Shown here: positions 16,704 through 26,190 of the stretch, piece after piece
Position numbering within the stretch: position 1 is the stretch's first letter
Layout: each line of letters opens with the position of its first letter
DNA from: Legionella santicrucis
GTDB lineage: Bacteria > Pseudomonadota > Gammaproteobacteria > Legionellales > Legionellaceae
Reading direction: 5' to 3'
DNA length: 64,000 nucleotides
Assembly: GCF_001468135.1 (NCBI RefSeq)
Contig: NZ_LNYU01000054.1
Location: 153,086 to 217,085 of the forward strand
Notes under the pieces: model-generated
What the model saw: the letters and a program-made list of their open reading frames with translations, nothing else
Databases searched by the model: none
Told to the model about the DNA's origin: nothing
Position numbers and translations under genes: made by a program

Positions 16704-17950
16704 AGATTAGACAATTGTTTGATGCGGATTGGAATATATGGAAAGAAATACGTTTAGAGGCTCTGGCCAACTCACCAGAAAGCTTTGGCTCTTCTTATGA
16801 CGAGGAAGCGTTAATGTCCGATACTGATTTTCAAAATGGATTAAGTAAAGGATACGTATTAGGTGCCTTTGTTGATGATTTATTAGTGTCTTGTGCTGGA
16901 TTCTATAAGCTTAATTCACTTAAAACCAAACACCGTGGTGTACTTTGGGGTATGTATACTCGTCTTGAATACAGAGGGAAAGGTATTGCAACAGCATTAA
17001 TTCAGACCCTGATACAACATGCAAAAACCTGCGTTACTCAATTGCACTTAACCTGTGTTACGAGCAATTTTGTGGCCCGCGCTTTTTATCAAAAGCAAGG
17101 GTTTCGAATTTATGGTACTGAACCTAAAGCACTTAAAATTAATGATACCTTCTATGATGAATATTTAATGGTATTGGATTTTAAAGAGGAACCCATGAAA
17201 AAACTAGATACCTATCAGAGCCTGTGTACTGAAGTATATGATTTAAGTAAACCCAATGTGCCACAAGATGCGTACTCTTTTTACCGAAGCTATGCTGTAG
17301 AGGCTAAAGGCACCATTTTAGAGCCTATGTGTGGTACGGGTCGATTTTTATTGCCTTTGGCTGAAGAAGGATTTGATGTTCAGGGCTTTGATGCAAGTCA
17401 ACCGATGCTTGAGCGACTGCATGCAAAAGCAAGGAGCAAAAATCTTAATCCAAAAGTCTGGTATGGTTTTATTGAAGATTTAAATCAATCTGAGAAGTAC
17501 TCTTTGATTTTTATACCCAGTGGTTCATTTTGTCTCATTACTGAAAAGGCGGATATCCAAAAAGCCTTAAAAATCATTTATGAGCACCTAGAAGATAAAG
17601 GACTTTTTGTATTTGAAGTAGAAACACGCTATGCAGTTCCTAATGAATTAGGTATATGGAGAGGCTCAAGATGGCCCAAAGAAGATGGAACTCTCATCGT
17701 ATTAAGTCAATTAGCCATGCTCAATGAAGAGGTTTGTTACTCTATCGGCAAATACGAGTTGATTGAAAACAACCGTGTGATTCAAACAGAGGTAGAGGAA
17801 TATAAAATTCGCATTTATCAAAACTCTTCTTTCTTGCACAATTTGCTTACTGAGGTTGGTTTTAGCAATGTACGGATGGTTAAAGGATTTGACCGAAACG
17901 CGCCACCTGATGAAAAAGACGAAAGTATTGTTTTTGAATGCAGAAAATAA
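16700..17950 (+). CDS. Fusion: GNAT acetyltransferase + SAM-dependent methyltransferase
   Basis: 416 aa. Residues 1-~160: GNAT with MYTRLEYRGKGIATALIQTL and NFVARAFYQKQGF. Residues ~168-416: class I methyltransferase with motif I LEPMCGTGRFLLPLA, VQGFDASQPML and FIPSGSFCLI. A methionine sits at the junction (EEPMKKLD), suggesting an older separate methyltransferase start that is now read through. The pair would modify one substrate at two positions, or two substrates; not deducible. GTG start overlapping the upstream stop. Confidence 0.85.
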   Translation: MKIRQLFDADWNIWKEIRLEALANSPESFGSSYDEEALMSDTDFQNGLSKGYVLGAFVDDLLVSCAGFYKLNSLKTKHRGVLWGMYTRLEYRGKGIATALIQTLIQHAKTCVTQLHLTCVTSNFVARAFYQKQGFRIYGTEPKALKINDTFYDEYLMVLDFKEEPMKKLDTYQSLCTEVYDLSKPNVPQDAYSFYRSYAVEAKGTILEPMCGTGRFLLPLAEEGFDVQGFDASQPMLERLHAKARSKNLNPKVWYGFIEDLNQSEKYSLIFIPSGSFCLITEKADIQKALKIIYEHLEDKGLFVFEVETRYAVPNELGIWRGSRWPKEDGTLIVLSQLAMLNEEVCYSIGKYELIENNRVIQTEVEEYKIRIYQNSSFLHNLLTEVGFSNVRMVKGFDRNAPPDEKDESIVFECRK

Positions 17951-17962
17951 TTGAGGTAATAA

Positions 17963-18856
17963 ATGAAGATTCTATGTCCAGCACCACTGCAAAAAGGAGA
18001 TATCGTAGGGCTTATTTCACCGTCGAGCCCTATTATGGAACAGGATATAGAAGCGGGAGTTCATTTATTAAAGTTGAATGGATTTAAGGTAAAGTATGCA
18101 AAGCATATGTTTGCATCAGAACGATTTTTAGCGGGAAAAGACAGTGAACGTGCCAATGATGTGATGGATTTCTTTAAAGATTCTGAAGTGAAAGCAATTA
18201 TTGCAACCCGAGGCGGACAAGGTTCACAACGTATTTTACCTTTTTTAGACTATGAATTAATTAAGAGAAACCCAAAACAATTATTCGGGTTTAGTGATAC
18301 CACCGCGTTGCAATTAGGCCTATTTAAAAACAGTGGCTTAGTAAGTTATACAGGATTTACTTTGACTATTCATTTGAGTACCCAGGTTAAAAAAACATTA
18401 CTTTCTTCTTTATTAGGCCAAGAATACATAATTTCCAAAGGAATAAAGGTTCATGCAGGTGTTAGTCGAGGCCCTTTACTTGGTGGAAATTTAACTCTGA
18501 TGACTAATTTAATGGGCACACCTTATCTGCCTAGTTTTAAAGAAAGTATTTTGTTGGTAGAAGACGTTGGTGTCGAGCCCTATAATATTGATGGCATGCT
18601 CTCCCAACTAGATTTAGCAGGAATTTTTGATGAAGTTTCTGGCGTTATTTTTGGTACATTTGAACACTGTAAAAGTAAGAACTCGCATCAGCATGATGGT
18701 ACGGTAGAAGATGTAATCAATGAATGGGCTTCAAAATTAAAAGTACCTTGCATTAAAGAGTTTCCCTATGGGCACGGTAAGCAAAATTGCATTCTTCCAA
18801 TTGGCAAAGTGGTTACTTTAGATGCAGATAATGCTTGCGTTACAATTCAAATTTAA
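17963..18856 (+). CDS. S66 serine peptidase (LD-carboxypeptidase / MccF-like)
   Basis: 297 aa. Family S66 landmarks: AIIATRGGQGSQRIL, catalytic Ser in FGFSDTTALQLGL, Glu in LLVEDVGVEPYNID and His in FPYGHGKQNCILPIG. S66 enzymes are either muropeptide LD-carboxypeptidases (LdcA) or MccF, which cleaves microcin C-type toxic aminoacyl-nucleotides. Within a resistance-like array, and near tRNA proofreading enzymes, the MccF role is attractive but unproven. No signal peptide, so cytoplasmic. Confidence 0.85.
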   Translation: MKILCPAPLQKGDIVGLISPSSPIMEQDIEAGVHLLKLNGFKVKYAKHMFASERFLAGKDSERANDVMDFFKDSEVKAIIATRGGQGSQRILPFLDYELIKRNPKQLFGFSDTTALQLGLFKNSGLVSYTGFTLTIHLSTQVKKTLLSSLLGQEYIISKGIKVHAGVSRGPLLGGNLTLMTNLMGTPYLPSFKESILLVEDVGVEPYNIDGMLSQLDLAGIFDEVSGVIFGTFEHCKSKNSHQHDGTVEDVINEWASKLKVPCIKEFPYGHGKQNCILPIGKVVTLDADNACVTIQI

Positions 18857-18906
18857 AAAAAGAAATAACCACTACTGATGAGAACATTGTTTTAATAGAG
18901 GCATAA

Positions 18907-19293
18907 ATGAATACACAAGAAATACCCAAAGAGTATCAACATATCTCTCCAGCAGGTGCTGAAGTTCGATTGCTGATGAATAATCATTTAGGTGGAATGG
19001 CTCACTGTACTTTGAAAGCAGGAACAATTTCCAAAGCAGTTCGTCATAAAACTGTATCTGAATTTTGGCATGTCCTTTCTGGTGACGGTGCAATTTGGCG
19101 TAAATTGAACGATGAAGAGAGTATTACGCCTTTAACACCTGGAGTCAGCATCGATATTCCCTTGGGAACACATTTTCAATATCGAAGTGATGCAGCAGAT
19201 TTAGTGTTTATTTGCGTTACTATGCCACCTTGGTCAGGCAGTGATGAGGCAAGTTATGTGGAGCATGGTGCCTGGTCTCCTACAGTGGGATAA
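18907..19293 (+). CDS. Cupin-domain protein
   Basis: 128-aa single cupin: VSEFWHVLSGDGAIW and DIPLGTHFQYRS. The first motif keeps the EFWHVLSG core while the usual HxH is RHK, so metal binding is doubtful. It lies 5 bp before the GNAT-cupin fusion, so probably co-expressed. Confidence 0.78.
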   Translation: MNTQEIPKEYQHISPAGAEVRLLMNNHLGGMAHCTLKAGTISKAVRHKTVSEFWHVLSGDGAIWRKLNDEESITPLTPGVSIDIPLGTHFQYRSDAADLVFICVTMPPWSGSDEASYVEHGAWSPTVG

Positions 19294-19298
19294 ATTAA

Positions 19299-20156
19299 AT
19301 GACTTTAAAGTTATCGTTTTTAGAAAATCCAAACCCTGATGATGTTCAAATATTAACAAATGGGATTAAGGCGTATGCCAAACAACAAAGAGGCTTCGAA
19401 TCTTTAGATTTCTTTGCATGCTTTATTCGTGATGCAGACAATAGCATTGTGGGTGGTTGTAGTGGCGGAACACTCTATGGAGGTCTTCATGTCGATAATC
19501 TTTGGGTGAGTGAATCCATCAGACATCAAGGATGGGGAACAAAACTCATGCAAAAGGCATTGAAGTATGGTAGTGAGAAAGGCTGCGCTTTTGCAACAGT
19601 TAACACTATGGATTGGGAGGCAATAGAATTTTATAAAAAATTAGGGTTCAAACTTGAATTTGAGCGGCATGGATTTCAAAAAAATTCTATTTTTTATTTT
19701 TTGCGTAAAGAATTTCAAGAAACAACAGACATCGGGCTCTTAAATGGTGATTCAGTCTCCGGCTTAAGTCAAAGCCTAAAATCGCATGTATTAGAATCTG
19801 TAGTGAGAGAAGAGGCTGTCTCAATAAACAATGCACTCCATTTTAAATGGGGACAAGGTTGCGATGGATGGTGGTTAAAAAATGAGGGGCAGTTTAGTGT
19901 TATTTATGAAACGATGCCTGCTGGAAGTTGTGAGATAAAGCATTATCATCAGAAAACAGAACAATTTTTTTATTGTTTACAAGGACAATTGGTTATTGAG
20001 TTTGAAAATTATGAACAGGTGTTGCAGGAACAGGAAGGAATAACTATTAAAGCATGGGCAGCTCATAAAGTGAAAAACAGTTCCGGAAATTTGGTTTCTT
20101 TTTTGGTGATTTCATCTCCTAATCTATCCGGGGATAGAGTGAATCTGGAGTCCTAA
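19299..20156 (+). CDS. Fusion: GNAT acetyltransferase + C-terminal cupin
   Basis: 285 aa. Residues 1-~145: GNAT of the subtype IVGGCSGGTLYGGLHVDNLWV, RHQGWGTKLM, EAIEFYKKLGF, shared with three other proteins in the window. Residues ~185-280: cupin with the metal motif IKHYHQKTEQFFYCLQG and AWAAHKVKN. One base separates it from the next gene. The cupin could bind or present the substrate. Confidence 0.85.
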   Translation: MTLKLSFLENPNPDDVQILTNGIKAYAKQQRGFESLDFFACFIRDADNSIVGGCSGGTLYGGLHVDNLWVSESIRHQGWGTKLMQKALKYGSEKGCAFATVNTMDWEAIEFYKKLGFKLEFERHGFQKNSIFYFLRKEFQETTDIGLLNGDSVSGLSQSLKSHVLESVVREEAVSINNALHFKWGQGCDGWWLKNEGQFSVIYETMPAGSCEIKHYHQKTEQFFYCLQGQLVIEFENYEQVLQEQEGITIKAWAAHKVKNSSGNLVSFLVISSPNLSGDRVNLES

Positions 20157-20157
20157 A

Positions 20158-20610
20158 ATGTCTGTTGAATTGATTATCCGCAAAGCAGTAATTGATGATG
20201 CTCAACATCTTCACCCTTTAATGGAGCAATTGGGCTATCCGCAATCGCCTGATGAGTTGCAAAGAAGACTTGAGCTATTTACTAATGAACTGCATTACGG
20301 TGTTCTTCTTGCGGAAATTGCTGGAAAAGTTGTTGGTTGGATTGCTTGGTCTAAGAGCTATCTTTTTGTTTCAGAAACAACAAGATTTCATATTGAAGGC
20401 CTTGTGGTCGACCAAGGATATCGTAATCAAGGAATAGGTAAAAAGCTTATGATTACTGTTGAGGAATTTGCCAGGCAGTTTAGTCCCTGTATCATTGATT
20501 TGACATCGGGACTTAGGCGAGCCAAAGAGGGCTCTCATGATTTTTACAAATCGCTTGGTTATCAGAATGAAGGTCATATGGCAAAACTGTATTTAAGGAA
20601 AGTGCTGTGA
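20158..20610 (+). CDS. GNAT acetyltransferase
   Basis: 150 aa, with IEGLVVDQGYRNQGIGKKLM (acetyl-CoA motif A) and SHDFYKSLGYQNEG. The layout resembles AAC(6')-I-like and related small GNATs, but the substrate is not clear. Overlaps the next start by four bases. Confidence 0.85.
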   Translation: MSVELIIRKAVIDDAQHLHPLMEQLGYPQSPDELQRRLELFTNELHYGVLLAEIAGKVVGWIAWSKSYLFVSETTRFHIEGLVVDQGYRNQGIGKKLMITVEEFARQFSPCIIDLTSGLRRAKEGSHDFYKSLGYQNEGHMAKLYLRKVL

Positions 20611-21644
20611 ACATCAAAGAATTACAATCTGCTTTAAAAATTGAGACAGCAACATTAGATGATTATCCTATCATCCAAAATATGGCACGATTTTATGTAT
20701 ATGAACTCTCTCGTGACTGCGGTTTTATTTCAGAGGATTGGGCTTTGCCTCCCGATGGCCTTTATGAAAGCTTCGATTTTAAAAAATACTTTGAAGAGCC
20801 GACAAGAAAAGCCTTTCTGATTAAAGTAGGTAATGAATTAGCAGGTTTTGCCCTATTAAATCAAGAAGGAATTTACCCAGATACTATGTGGAATATGGGC
20901 GAGTTTTTCATTACTGCAAAGTTTCAAGGCAAAGGTTTAGGTTTTTTGGTTTCCTCTGAACTTTGGAACATGCATCCAGGCTTATGGGAAATTTCTGTGA
21001 TTCCGGAAAATAAGCCAGCGCTTAACTTTTGGCGCAAAACTATTGCAAAAATTACAATGGGTAATTTCCAGGAAGAAATTAAAACAGTCAATTATGATCC
21101 ACATCAGCCTCAGCGAGTTATTTTTCGTTTTGATAGTAATGTACAGAATGTAGGGGAACCTTTAGAAAGCAAGAAAGAATATCAAATCCAATTTGTTGAT
21201 GAGCTTGATGAGACAACAGAAAACCGAATGACAAAGGGATTTGTTGCCTATGAGGCTCAGCATGGTATCGACGTCAATTATCGATGTTTTTCAGTGACTA
21301 TTTCTTCTGCCCAAGGAGAAGTTTTTGGGGTGATTAATGCCTATACAGCATTTTCTGAAATTTATGTGGATGATATTTGGGTAGATAGCGCTTATCGTGG
21401 TAAAGGGTATGGTAAGCAGTTATTGCTTGCTCTAGAACATCATTTCAAAGGTCAGGGCTTTAATAATATCAATTTAGTGACTAGTGCATTTCAAGCGCCA
21501 GAATTTTATAAGAAATGCGGTTTTACAGCAGAATTTACGAGAATCAATAAAAAAAATCCCAAGTTAAGCAAAACATTTTTTGTTAAATTTTTTAATGAAG
21601 AGTTAGAAACACAAGGCATTCTTAAGGCGGTTCATAGTGAATAG
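20607..21644 (+). CDS. Tandem GNAT acetyltransferase (two domains)
   Basis: 345 aa, GTG start overlapping the upstream TGA. First domain (1-~175): MGEFFITAKFQGKGLGFLVS and PALNFWRKTI. Second (~190-335): YVDDIWVDSAYRGKGYGKQLL and QAPEFYKKCGF, close to the GNAT half of the gene at 19299. Two different GNAT subtypes in one chain. Last 8 bp overlap the downstream APH gene. Confidence 0.85.
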   Translation: MNIKELQSALKIETATLDDYPIIQNMARFYVYELSRDCGFISEDWALPPDGLYESFDFKKYFEEPTRKAFLIKVGNELAGFALLNQEGIYPDTMWNMGEFFITAKFQGKGLGFLVSSELWNMHPGLWEISVIPENKPALNFWRKTIAKITMGNFQEEIKTVNYDPHQPQRVIFRFDSNVQNVGEPLESKKEYQIQFVDELDETTENRMTKGFVAYEAQHGIDVNYRCFSVTISSAQGEVFGVINAYTAFSEIYVDDIWVDSAYRGKGYGKQLLLALEHHFKGQGFNNINLVTSAFQAPEFYKKCGFTAEFTRINKKNPKLSKTFFVKFFNEELETQGILKAVHSE

Positions 21645-22650
21645 AAGTCAGCTAGAAACAATCTGTAAAAAATTAAAGATAAACCAACCTTGTGACTTGC
21701 CTCAAAGAGTCTATGGCGGTCTTTTACATAAAATGTGGTATCTGGAGTGCAATGGCTCGCAGTTTGCTGTAAAACAACTCAATAGCAGGATCCAATTGAC
21801 TGAAGAAGTTAAATCCCAATATGAATTGACAGAAGAGATAGCCTTCCTATTTTCCAAGCATACGATACCTGCAATCCATGCTCTAAAAATAGAAAATAAT
21901 TATTTAATCCTTTCGGAAGATGAAGCTTTTCTTGTTTATCCTTGGATAGCAGCAAAAGCATTAAATAAAGACGCTATATCTGAGGTGCATGCACTTAAAA
22001 TAGCTGCCTTTTTGGCAAAAATTCATTGTATTAATCTTAATGTCCCTGAACTAAGCACTCAAGAATTTGATATTCATACCAATGAAAAAATTAGTGTGTT
22101 AATAGACCAGTCAGCAAGCCAAAATTTGGTGTTTAAAGAGCAATTAAAAAGTAATCAACGAATTATAATTGAGCTTAATGAGCTCTATCAAAAAGTAATA
22201 CCTATTTTACAAAGTAGTAGTGTAGTAACCCATGGCGATCTGGATCAAAAAAATGTTTTATGGGATAAAAATGATACTCCATTTCTCATCGATTGGGAGT
22301 CTGCGCGAAAACTTAATCCTACCTATGAAATAGTCAATTGTGCTCTTGATTGGAGTGGAATTACTACCCCATTTTTTCATAAATCTTTATTTATAAAAAT
22401 GCTAAAAATATATGCATCATCTGGATTAACTATAAATCAGGATCATTTAGAGGCCGCCTTTTATGGTGTTCTTGGTAATTGGATCAATTGGCTGGTGTAT
22501 AATATAGAGCGTTCTTTTAGCTCTGATAGCGAGCAGCAGAATATTGGTGTTGAACAGGTTCTTCAGGTTTTGCCTACTATTATTCAAGTCAAGGCGAGTA
22601 TTACAGAATTAACTCAATTAGTAACACGTGAATTAAGAATAAACTGTTAA
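21637..22650 (+). CDS. APH-family phosphotransferase
   Basis: 337 aa with VTHGDLDQKNVLWD (catalytic loop) and FLIDWESARKLNP (metal site), plus an N-terminal kinase lobe containing FAVKQLNSRI (ATP lysine) and YPWIAAKAL hinge. Overlaps the tandem GNAT by 8 bp: fourth gene of a tight acetyltransferase-kinase run starting at 18907. Substrate unknown. Confidence 0.85.
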   Translation: MNRSQLETICKKLKINQPCDLPQRVYGGLLHKMWYLECNGSQFAVKQLNSRIQLTEEVKSQYELTEEIAFLFSKHTIPAIHALKIENNYLILSEDEAFLVYPWIAAKALNKDAISEVHALKIAAFLAKIHCINLNVPELSTQEFDIHTNEKISVLIDQSASQNLVFKEQLKSNQRIIIELNELYQKVIPILQSSSVVTHGDLDQKNVLWDKNDTPFLIDWESARKLNPTYEIVNCALDWSGITTPFFHKSLFIKMLKIYASSGLTINQDHLEAAFYGVLGNWINWLVYNIERSFSSDSEQQNIGVEQVLQVLPTIIQVKASITELTQLVTRELRINC

Positions 22651-22710
22651 CTTTATTCAACTTTGATTACCATATCGCACGAAATTAACTTAAGTTTCAA
22701 GGAATGCTTC

Positions 22711-23379
22711 ATGATGAATACTAAAGCGCTATTTCCTCGTTTTGTTCCCATTCAATCGGATTTTACCCGCAATAGTGATATTGAACAGGTTGCAAAAATT
22801 ATTAATGAATCTGATATACCGCTTCATCTTTTAGTTCATAATGCAGGAATGAAAAGCCCTCCACGTCCGTTAACTGAATATGATTGTGACAGTATTGACG
22901 CAGTGTTCCAGGTTAATTTATTAGCTCCCATGAAACTAACAGCACTTCTCGCGGTAGGGATGCCTGAGAAGTCTCGGATTTTATTTGTTACATCAAGGGC
23001 AGCCACTTTGAAACTTAAAGAAAGTTCAACATACTGTGCCAGTAAAGCAGGTTTGGATGAAGTAACGGCTATTGTGAGAAAAGAGTTAGCCGAGAAAAAT
23101 ATCGGTGTGTTTTGTGTTATTCCAGGGGAAGTGGATACAAGAATTCAAAAAATTTTAAGAGAAACAACTTCATTTCATTTGCATAAAATGTTTGATGAGG
23201 CTTATCAGTCCGGTCACTTAATAAGTCCAGAAACTTGCGGGGAATTCCTTAAATGGATTCTTTGCGGCTTATCTTTTGATGAATTTAAGCAAAGCAATAT
23301 GCCAGTTTCTATCTATGAAGAATGGCATCATCCATTCTGGCTTAGAGATAAGAGTCAGCTACCTCCCTTTCCTTTCTAA
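22711..23379 (+). pseudogene. N-terminally truncated short-chain dehydrogenase
   Basis: The frame is open from 22663; ATG 22711 follows CAAGGA. The protein has the SDR middle and active site (LLVHNAGMKSP, VNLLAPMKLTAL, ILFVTSRAA, YCASKAGLDE) but lacks the first strand and the TGxxxGxG nucleotide loop. The residues before the NAG motif match where an SDR would already be ~50 residues in. I read it as the 3' part of an SDR whose 5' end was lost; it could still be expressed as a non-catalytic fragment. Confidence 0.65.
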
Positions 23380-23491
23380 TTCATTTATGAATTTTTACGA
23401 TCAGTTCCAATAAAAGATCAACTTCGGAAAATAGATGCTTCGTTTGTTCTGTTCTTTTTCAAGGTATATTTCTTTTATGGGGGATATGCCT

Positions 23492-23935
23492 TTACTCTTT
23501 CTTCAATTGTTTTCTCAAATAGATCCGATCATGTCCTTCTAGGTATTTGTTAATTGTTCCTAAATGCTGATAGCCTTGTTTTAAATAAAACCCTTCTGCC
23601 TGAAAAGAAAAAGTATCTAATGTTGATGCTGGAATCCCTCGTTTAATTGCTTCGACTTCAACGTTGCGTAATATCTCAGCACCAATACCAAGACCACGGT
23701 ATTCTTCATTAACCCAGAGGACATCAACGTATATTGAGCTTTTATGAGCATATACAATAGCACCGCCAATAATAGTACCTTCGTTATCTTTCACATAGAT
23801 TGAGTAACGCTCTGGTTTGGTTCCCGTAAAAGGAGCATTAAAATTTACTATCCCATCACGAATAATTTTATCTTGCTGTTCTAGTAGCTTGGGGTCTATA
23901 ACAAGCTCTAGTTGGTAATTTGCGGCTTGATTCAT
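23492..23935 (-). CDS. GNAT acetyltransferase
   Basis: 147 aa: IIGGAIVYAHKSSIYVDVLWVNEEYRGLGIGAEIL, TLDTFSFQAEGFYLKQGY. Same subtype as the GNAT halves at 19299, 20607 (second domain) and 61996 (third domain). Faces the truncated SDR and follows the DNA methyltransferase gene by 18 bp. Confidence 0.87.
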   Translation of the reverse strand: MNQAANYQLELVIDPKLLEQQDKIIRDGIVNFNAPFTGTKPERYSIYVKDNEGTIIGGAIVYAHKSSIYVDVLWVNEEYRGLGIGAEILRNVEVEAIKRGIPASTLDTFSFQAEGFYLKQGYQHLGTINKYLEGHDRIYLRKQLKKE

Positions 23936-23953
23936 GAGTTATATCTTCTAAAA

Positions 23954-25366
23954 TTAGTTTGAATACAATAAATCATCGATAACTTCCATAGTAATTTCGG
24001 GTAGTTTTTGCGTTTGATCAATACTCTCTTGAATGGTTATAAGCGCTTTTTTAATGTCATCAGGTAACATCTCAGATGGTGCATTGTCGCCTGGCCAAGA
24101 AGCATCTCGAGTCGCTTTATCTGGCCAACGAGAATAGGCAAGCCACATACCATCGTTAGTTTTATGCAGGCAAGAACCTAACGCTCCGCGATATTGCACA
24201 AAATAGGAAGCGACCTGATGCCAGGCCTTTTGATACTCCATCTCAAGCCCAGGCTTAATAAAGGCTCGGTAAATAACAGCAAAACATTTTTTTGAAAGTC
24301 GTTTAAATTGTTCTAGTGCTTCTTCAGGTGTTAAATCTTGGTTCCCTAAAACCTCTTCTGCTTTGAATATGTTTATCCTTTTGGGAATTGAAAACTGGGA
24401 AGTAAAGTACATCTGATCAAGGCCTATTCCAAAAGCACAATGCTTATAACCGAGAACACGAAAGTAATTAATTGGTTGCTGGTTCTTATTAGCTAAGACG
24501 TAGTTTCTGAATTTGGGATTATAAAACCCATAAGTCATGTAATAATGAATACCTTGGCTTTCAAGATAGTGAACGATGTGAACCAAATTTTGGTGCAGTT
24601 TTTCAGGTGAATAAAGTTCAGTATACATCCCAGCTTTTTCAAACGTTGAGTGCTCATTCTCTGGATAAGGAGGATTCAGCGCCACAAAATCACCAGGTGT
24701 CGCGATCGAAATCACGTCCATAAAATCACCACTTCTGAATGAAACTTGATTTACATTAAGAAGGTTAGATACTCGGTCAATCTCACACAAGAACATTTCC
24801 AACGACAAATTTGCATGTTCAAGAAATCGATTGGCGTTTTTTCCTTCAAATAATTCACCTTCGCGATAGATAATATTCAGTTCTTTATCATAAAAAAGAA
24901 TTCCTCCCCATGAATGATTGATGATAAAGGGGAGCAATAATGGTTTTTCCTCATCAGTTGTCTGGTTGTAATTCTCAATCACTTTAAGGAAAAAATCTTT
25001 CTTCGATAGGGAAACATCATATTTTTCTATTAACGCAGCATAAGAGGTTTTAACAAGCGTAGGATTGTCTCTAATTAATTGAAGTATATTAATCAGAACT
25101 TTATTGCTGTCATTGACAATATATTCTTCTGCAAGGCCAACCTCCATTGCAGCCAAGCTCCAAGAAGCAGAACCTGAAAAAGGCTCAATAGCTTTCTTGT
25201 ATTTTTGGCCTTTATTATTCGCCAATAATACAGAGAAATGTTCATTCAACCAGCTGGTATCAGGGGACATATGTCCTGTTAAATCTGGAAGAGTGAGGTA
25301 CCTATTTCCGAGGTAGTGGAGTGGTCCCCCATGATTTTGATTTAATTGAATAGTATTTGGGCTCAT
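23954..25366 (-). CDS. D12-class N6-adenine DNA methyltransferase with C-terminal antibiotic-biosynthesis-monooxygenase (ABM)-like domain
   Basis: The frame is open to 25405; ATG 25366 is preferred because it starts a typical MTase N-terminus (PLHYLGNRYLTL). SAM-binding motif I EPFSGSASWSLAA and catalytic ALNPPYPE (NPPY) identify a Dam/D12-type adenine methyltransferase. The last ~110 residues (CFAVIYRAFIKPGLEMEYQ, WHQVASYF, WLAYSRWPDKATRDASW) look like an ABM-type dimeric ferredoxin-like barrel. No restriction enzyme is adjacent, so it is an orphan methyltransferase. Confidence 0.8.
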   Translation of the reverse strand: MSPNTIQLNQNHGGPLHYLGNRYLTLPDLTGHMSPDTSWLNEHFSVLLANNKGQKYKKAIEPFSGSASWSLAAMEVGLAEEYIVNDSNKVLINILQLIRDNPTLVKTSYAALIEKYDVSLSKKDFFLKVIENYNQTTDEEKPLLLPFIINHSWGGILFYDKELNIIYREGELFEGKNANRFLEHANLSLEMFLCEIDRVSNLLNVNQVSFRSGDFMDVISIATPGDFVALNPPYPENEHSTFEKAGMYTELYSPEKLHQNLVHIVHYLESQGIHYYMTYGFYNPKFRNYVLANKNQQPINYFRVLGYKHCAFGIGLDQMYFTSQFSIPKRINIFKAEEVLGNQDLTPEEALEQFKRLSKKCFAVIYRAFIKPGLEMEYQKAWHQVASYFVQYRGALGSCLHKTNDGMWLAYSRWPDKATRDASWPGDNAPSEMLPDDIKKALITIQESIDQTQKLPEITMEVIDDLLYSN

Positions 25367-25455
25367 AATAACCACTATGCAGTAAATATAACTATGAAGC
25401 GGCACATCTTAACATGAAACAAACAATTTTTTTATTCTCTTGAATAAAATGACTA

Positions 25456-25486
25456 TTGACCCTCACGTTGCGTGATAGCTTAGAAT
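25456..25486 (+). promoter_or_regulatory. MerR-type promoter with 19-bp spacer
   Basis: TTGACC (25456-25461) and TAGAAT (25481-25486) are separated by exactly 19 bp, the overlong spacer typical of MerR-activated promoters. The spacer holds the dyad CACG-TTG-CGTG. It lies 23 bp before the merR start, so it is probably autoregulated. Confidence 0.72.
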
Positions 25487-25509
25487 CATCAATTAAGGAG
25501 ATGATGCTT

Positions 25510-26190
25510 ATGAAATATTATCAAATTAAAGAAATCAGCCAAATGACCTCTCTTTCAATTCGGTCATTGCAATACTATGATGAAGTAGGTTTGTTAAAAC
25601 CAACAAAGCGCTCTGATTCTGGCTATCGTTTGTATTCTGAAACTGATTTACTTATTTTACAACAAATTATCACCTTAAAATTCCTTGGATTCTCTTTATC
25701 TACTATTAAAGAAATCCTTGCGAATCCAAACTTTAATCTGGCCGCATCAATGAGCCTTCAAGCCCGCGAATTGAGTGAAAAGGCTAATAAAATAAATGAA
25801 GCAGCCTCTTTGTTAACGTATATTGCCAGTCAACTGGAAATAAACCAGCCAATCAATTGGCAAAGTAGTGCAAAAATTATTGAAATATTGGAGTTAAATA
25901 CTATGAGCGATGCTGTATTAAAAAAATATCAATCCGTTAATGAATCAGAGTTAGGTAAAAAATCAGACTATGATTCCACCTATAATCCCAATCGACTCTA
26001 TCCTATTCCCAGAGCAGGTAAGCGACAAGAAATTGGCATTGATCCTGCCCCCATCCTCCTTTTGTGGGTTTTGACTGCTGGAATCATTATGAAGTCTCTT
26101 GGCTCAACGAAAAAGGTAAACCGATGGTTGGGATTGGTGAAATTTTTTATGATTGTAACTCGCCCAAACTCATCGAATCCAAGTCATTAA
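25510..26190 (+). CDS. MerR-family regulator truncated and joined in frame to queF
   Basis: ATG 25510 lies 9 bp after AAGGAG. Residues 1-~131 are a MerR regulator: winged HTH YQIKEISQMTSLSIRSLQYY, GYRLYSETDLLILQQI, and a dimerisation helix. This aligns with the MerR-TipAS protein at 60201 up to the segment IIEILELNT, where that protein continues into its ligand domain. Here the frame passes into MSDAVLKKYQSV, the N-terminus of QueF, and ends in frameshifted sequence. The ligand domain is therefore missing; a repressor-like or inactive protein is expected. Confidence 0.72.
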   Translation: MKYYQIKEISQMTSLSIRSLQYYDEVGLLKPTKRSDSGYRLYSETDLLILQQIITLKFLGFSLSTIKEILANPNFNLAASMSLQARELSEKANKINEAASLLTYIASQLEINQPINWQSSAKIIEILELNTMSDAVLKKYQSVNESELGKKSDYDSTYNPNRLYPIPRAGKRQEIGIDPAPILLLWVLTAGIIMKSLGSTKKVNRWLGLVKFFMIVTRPNSSNPSH

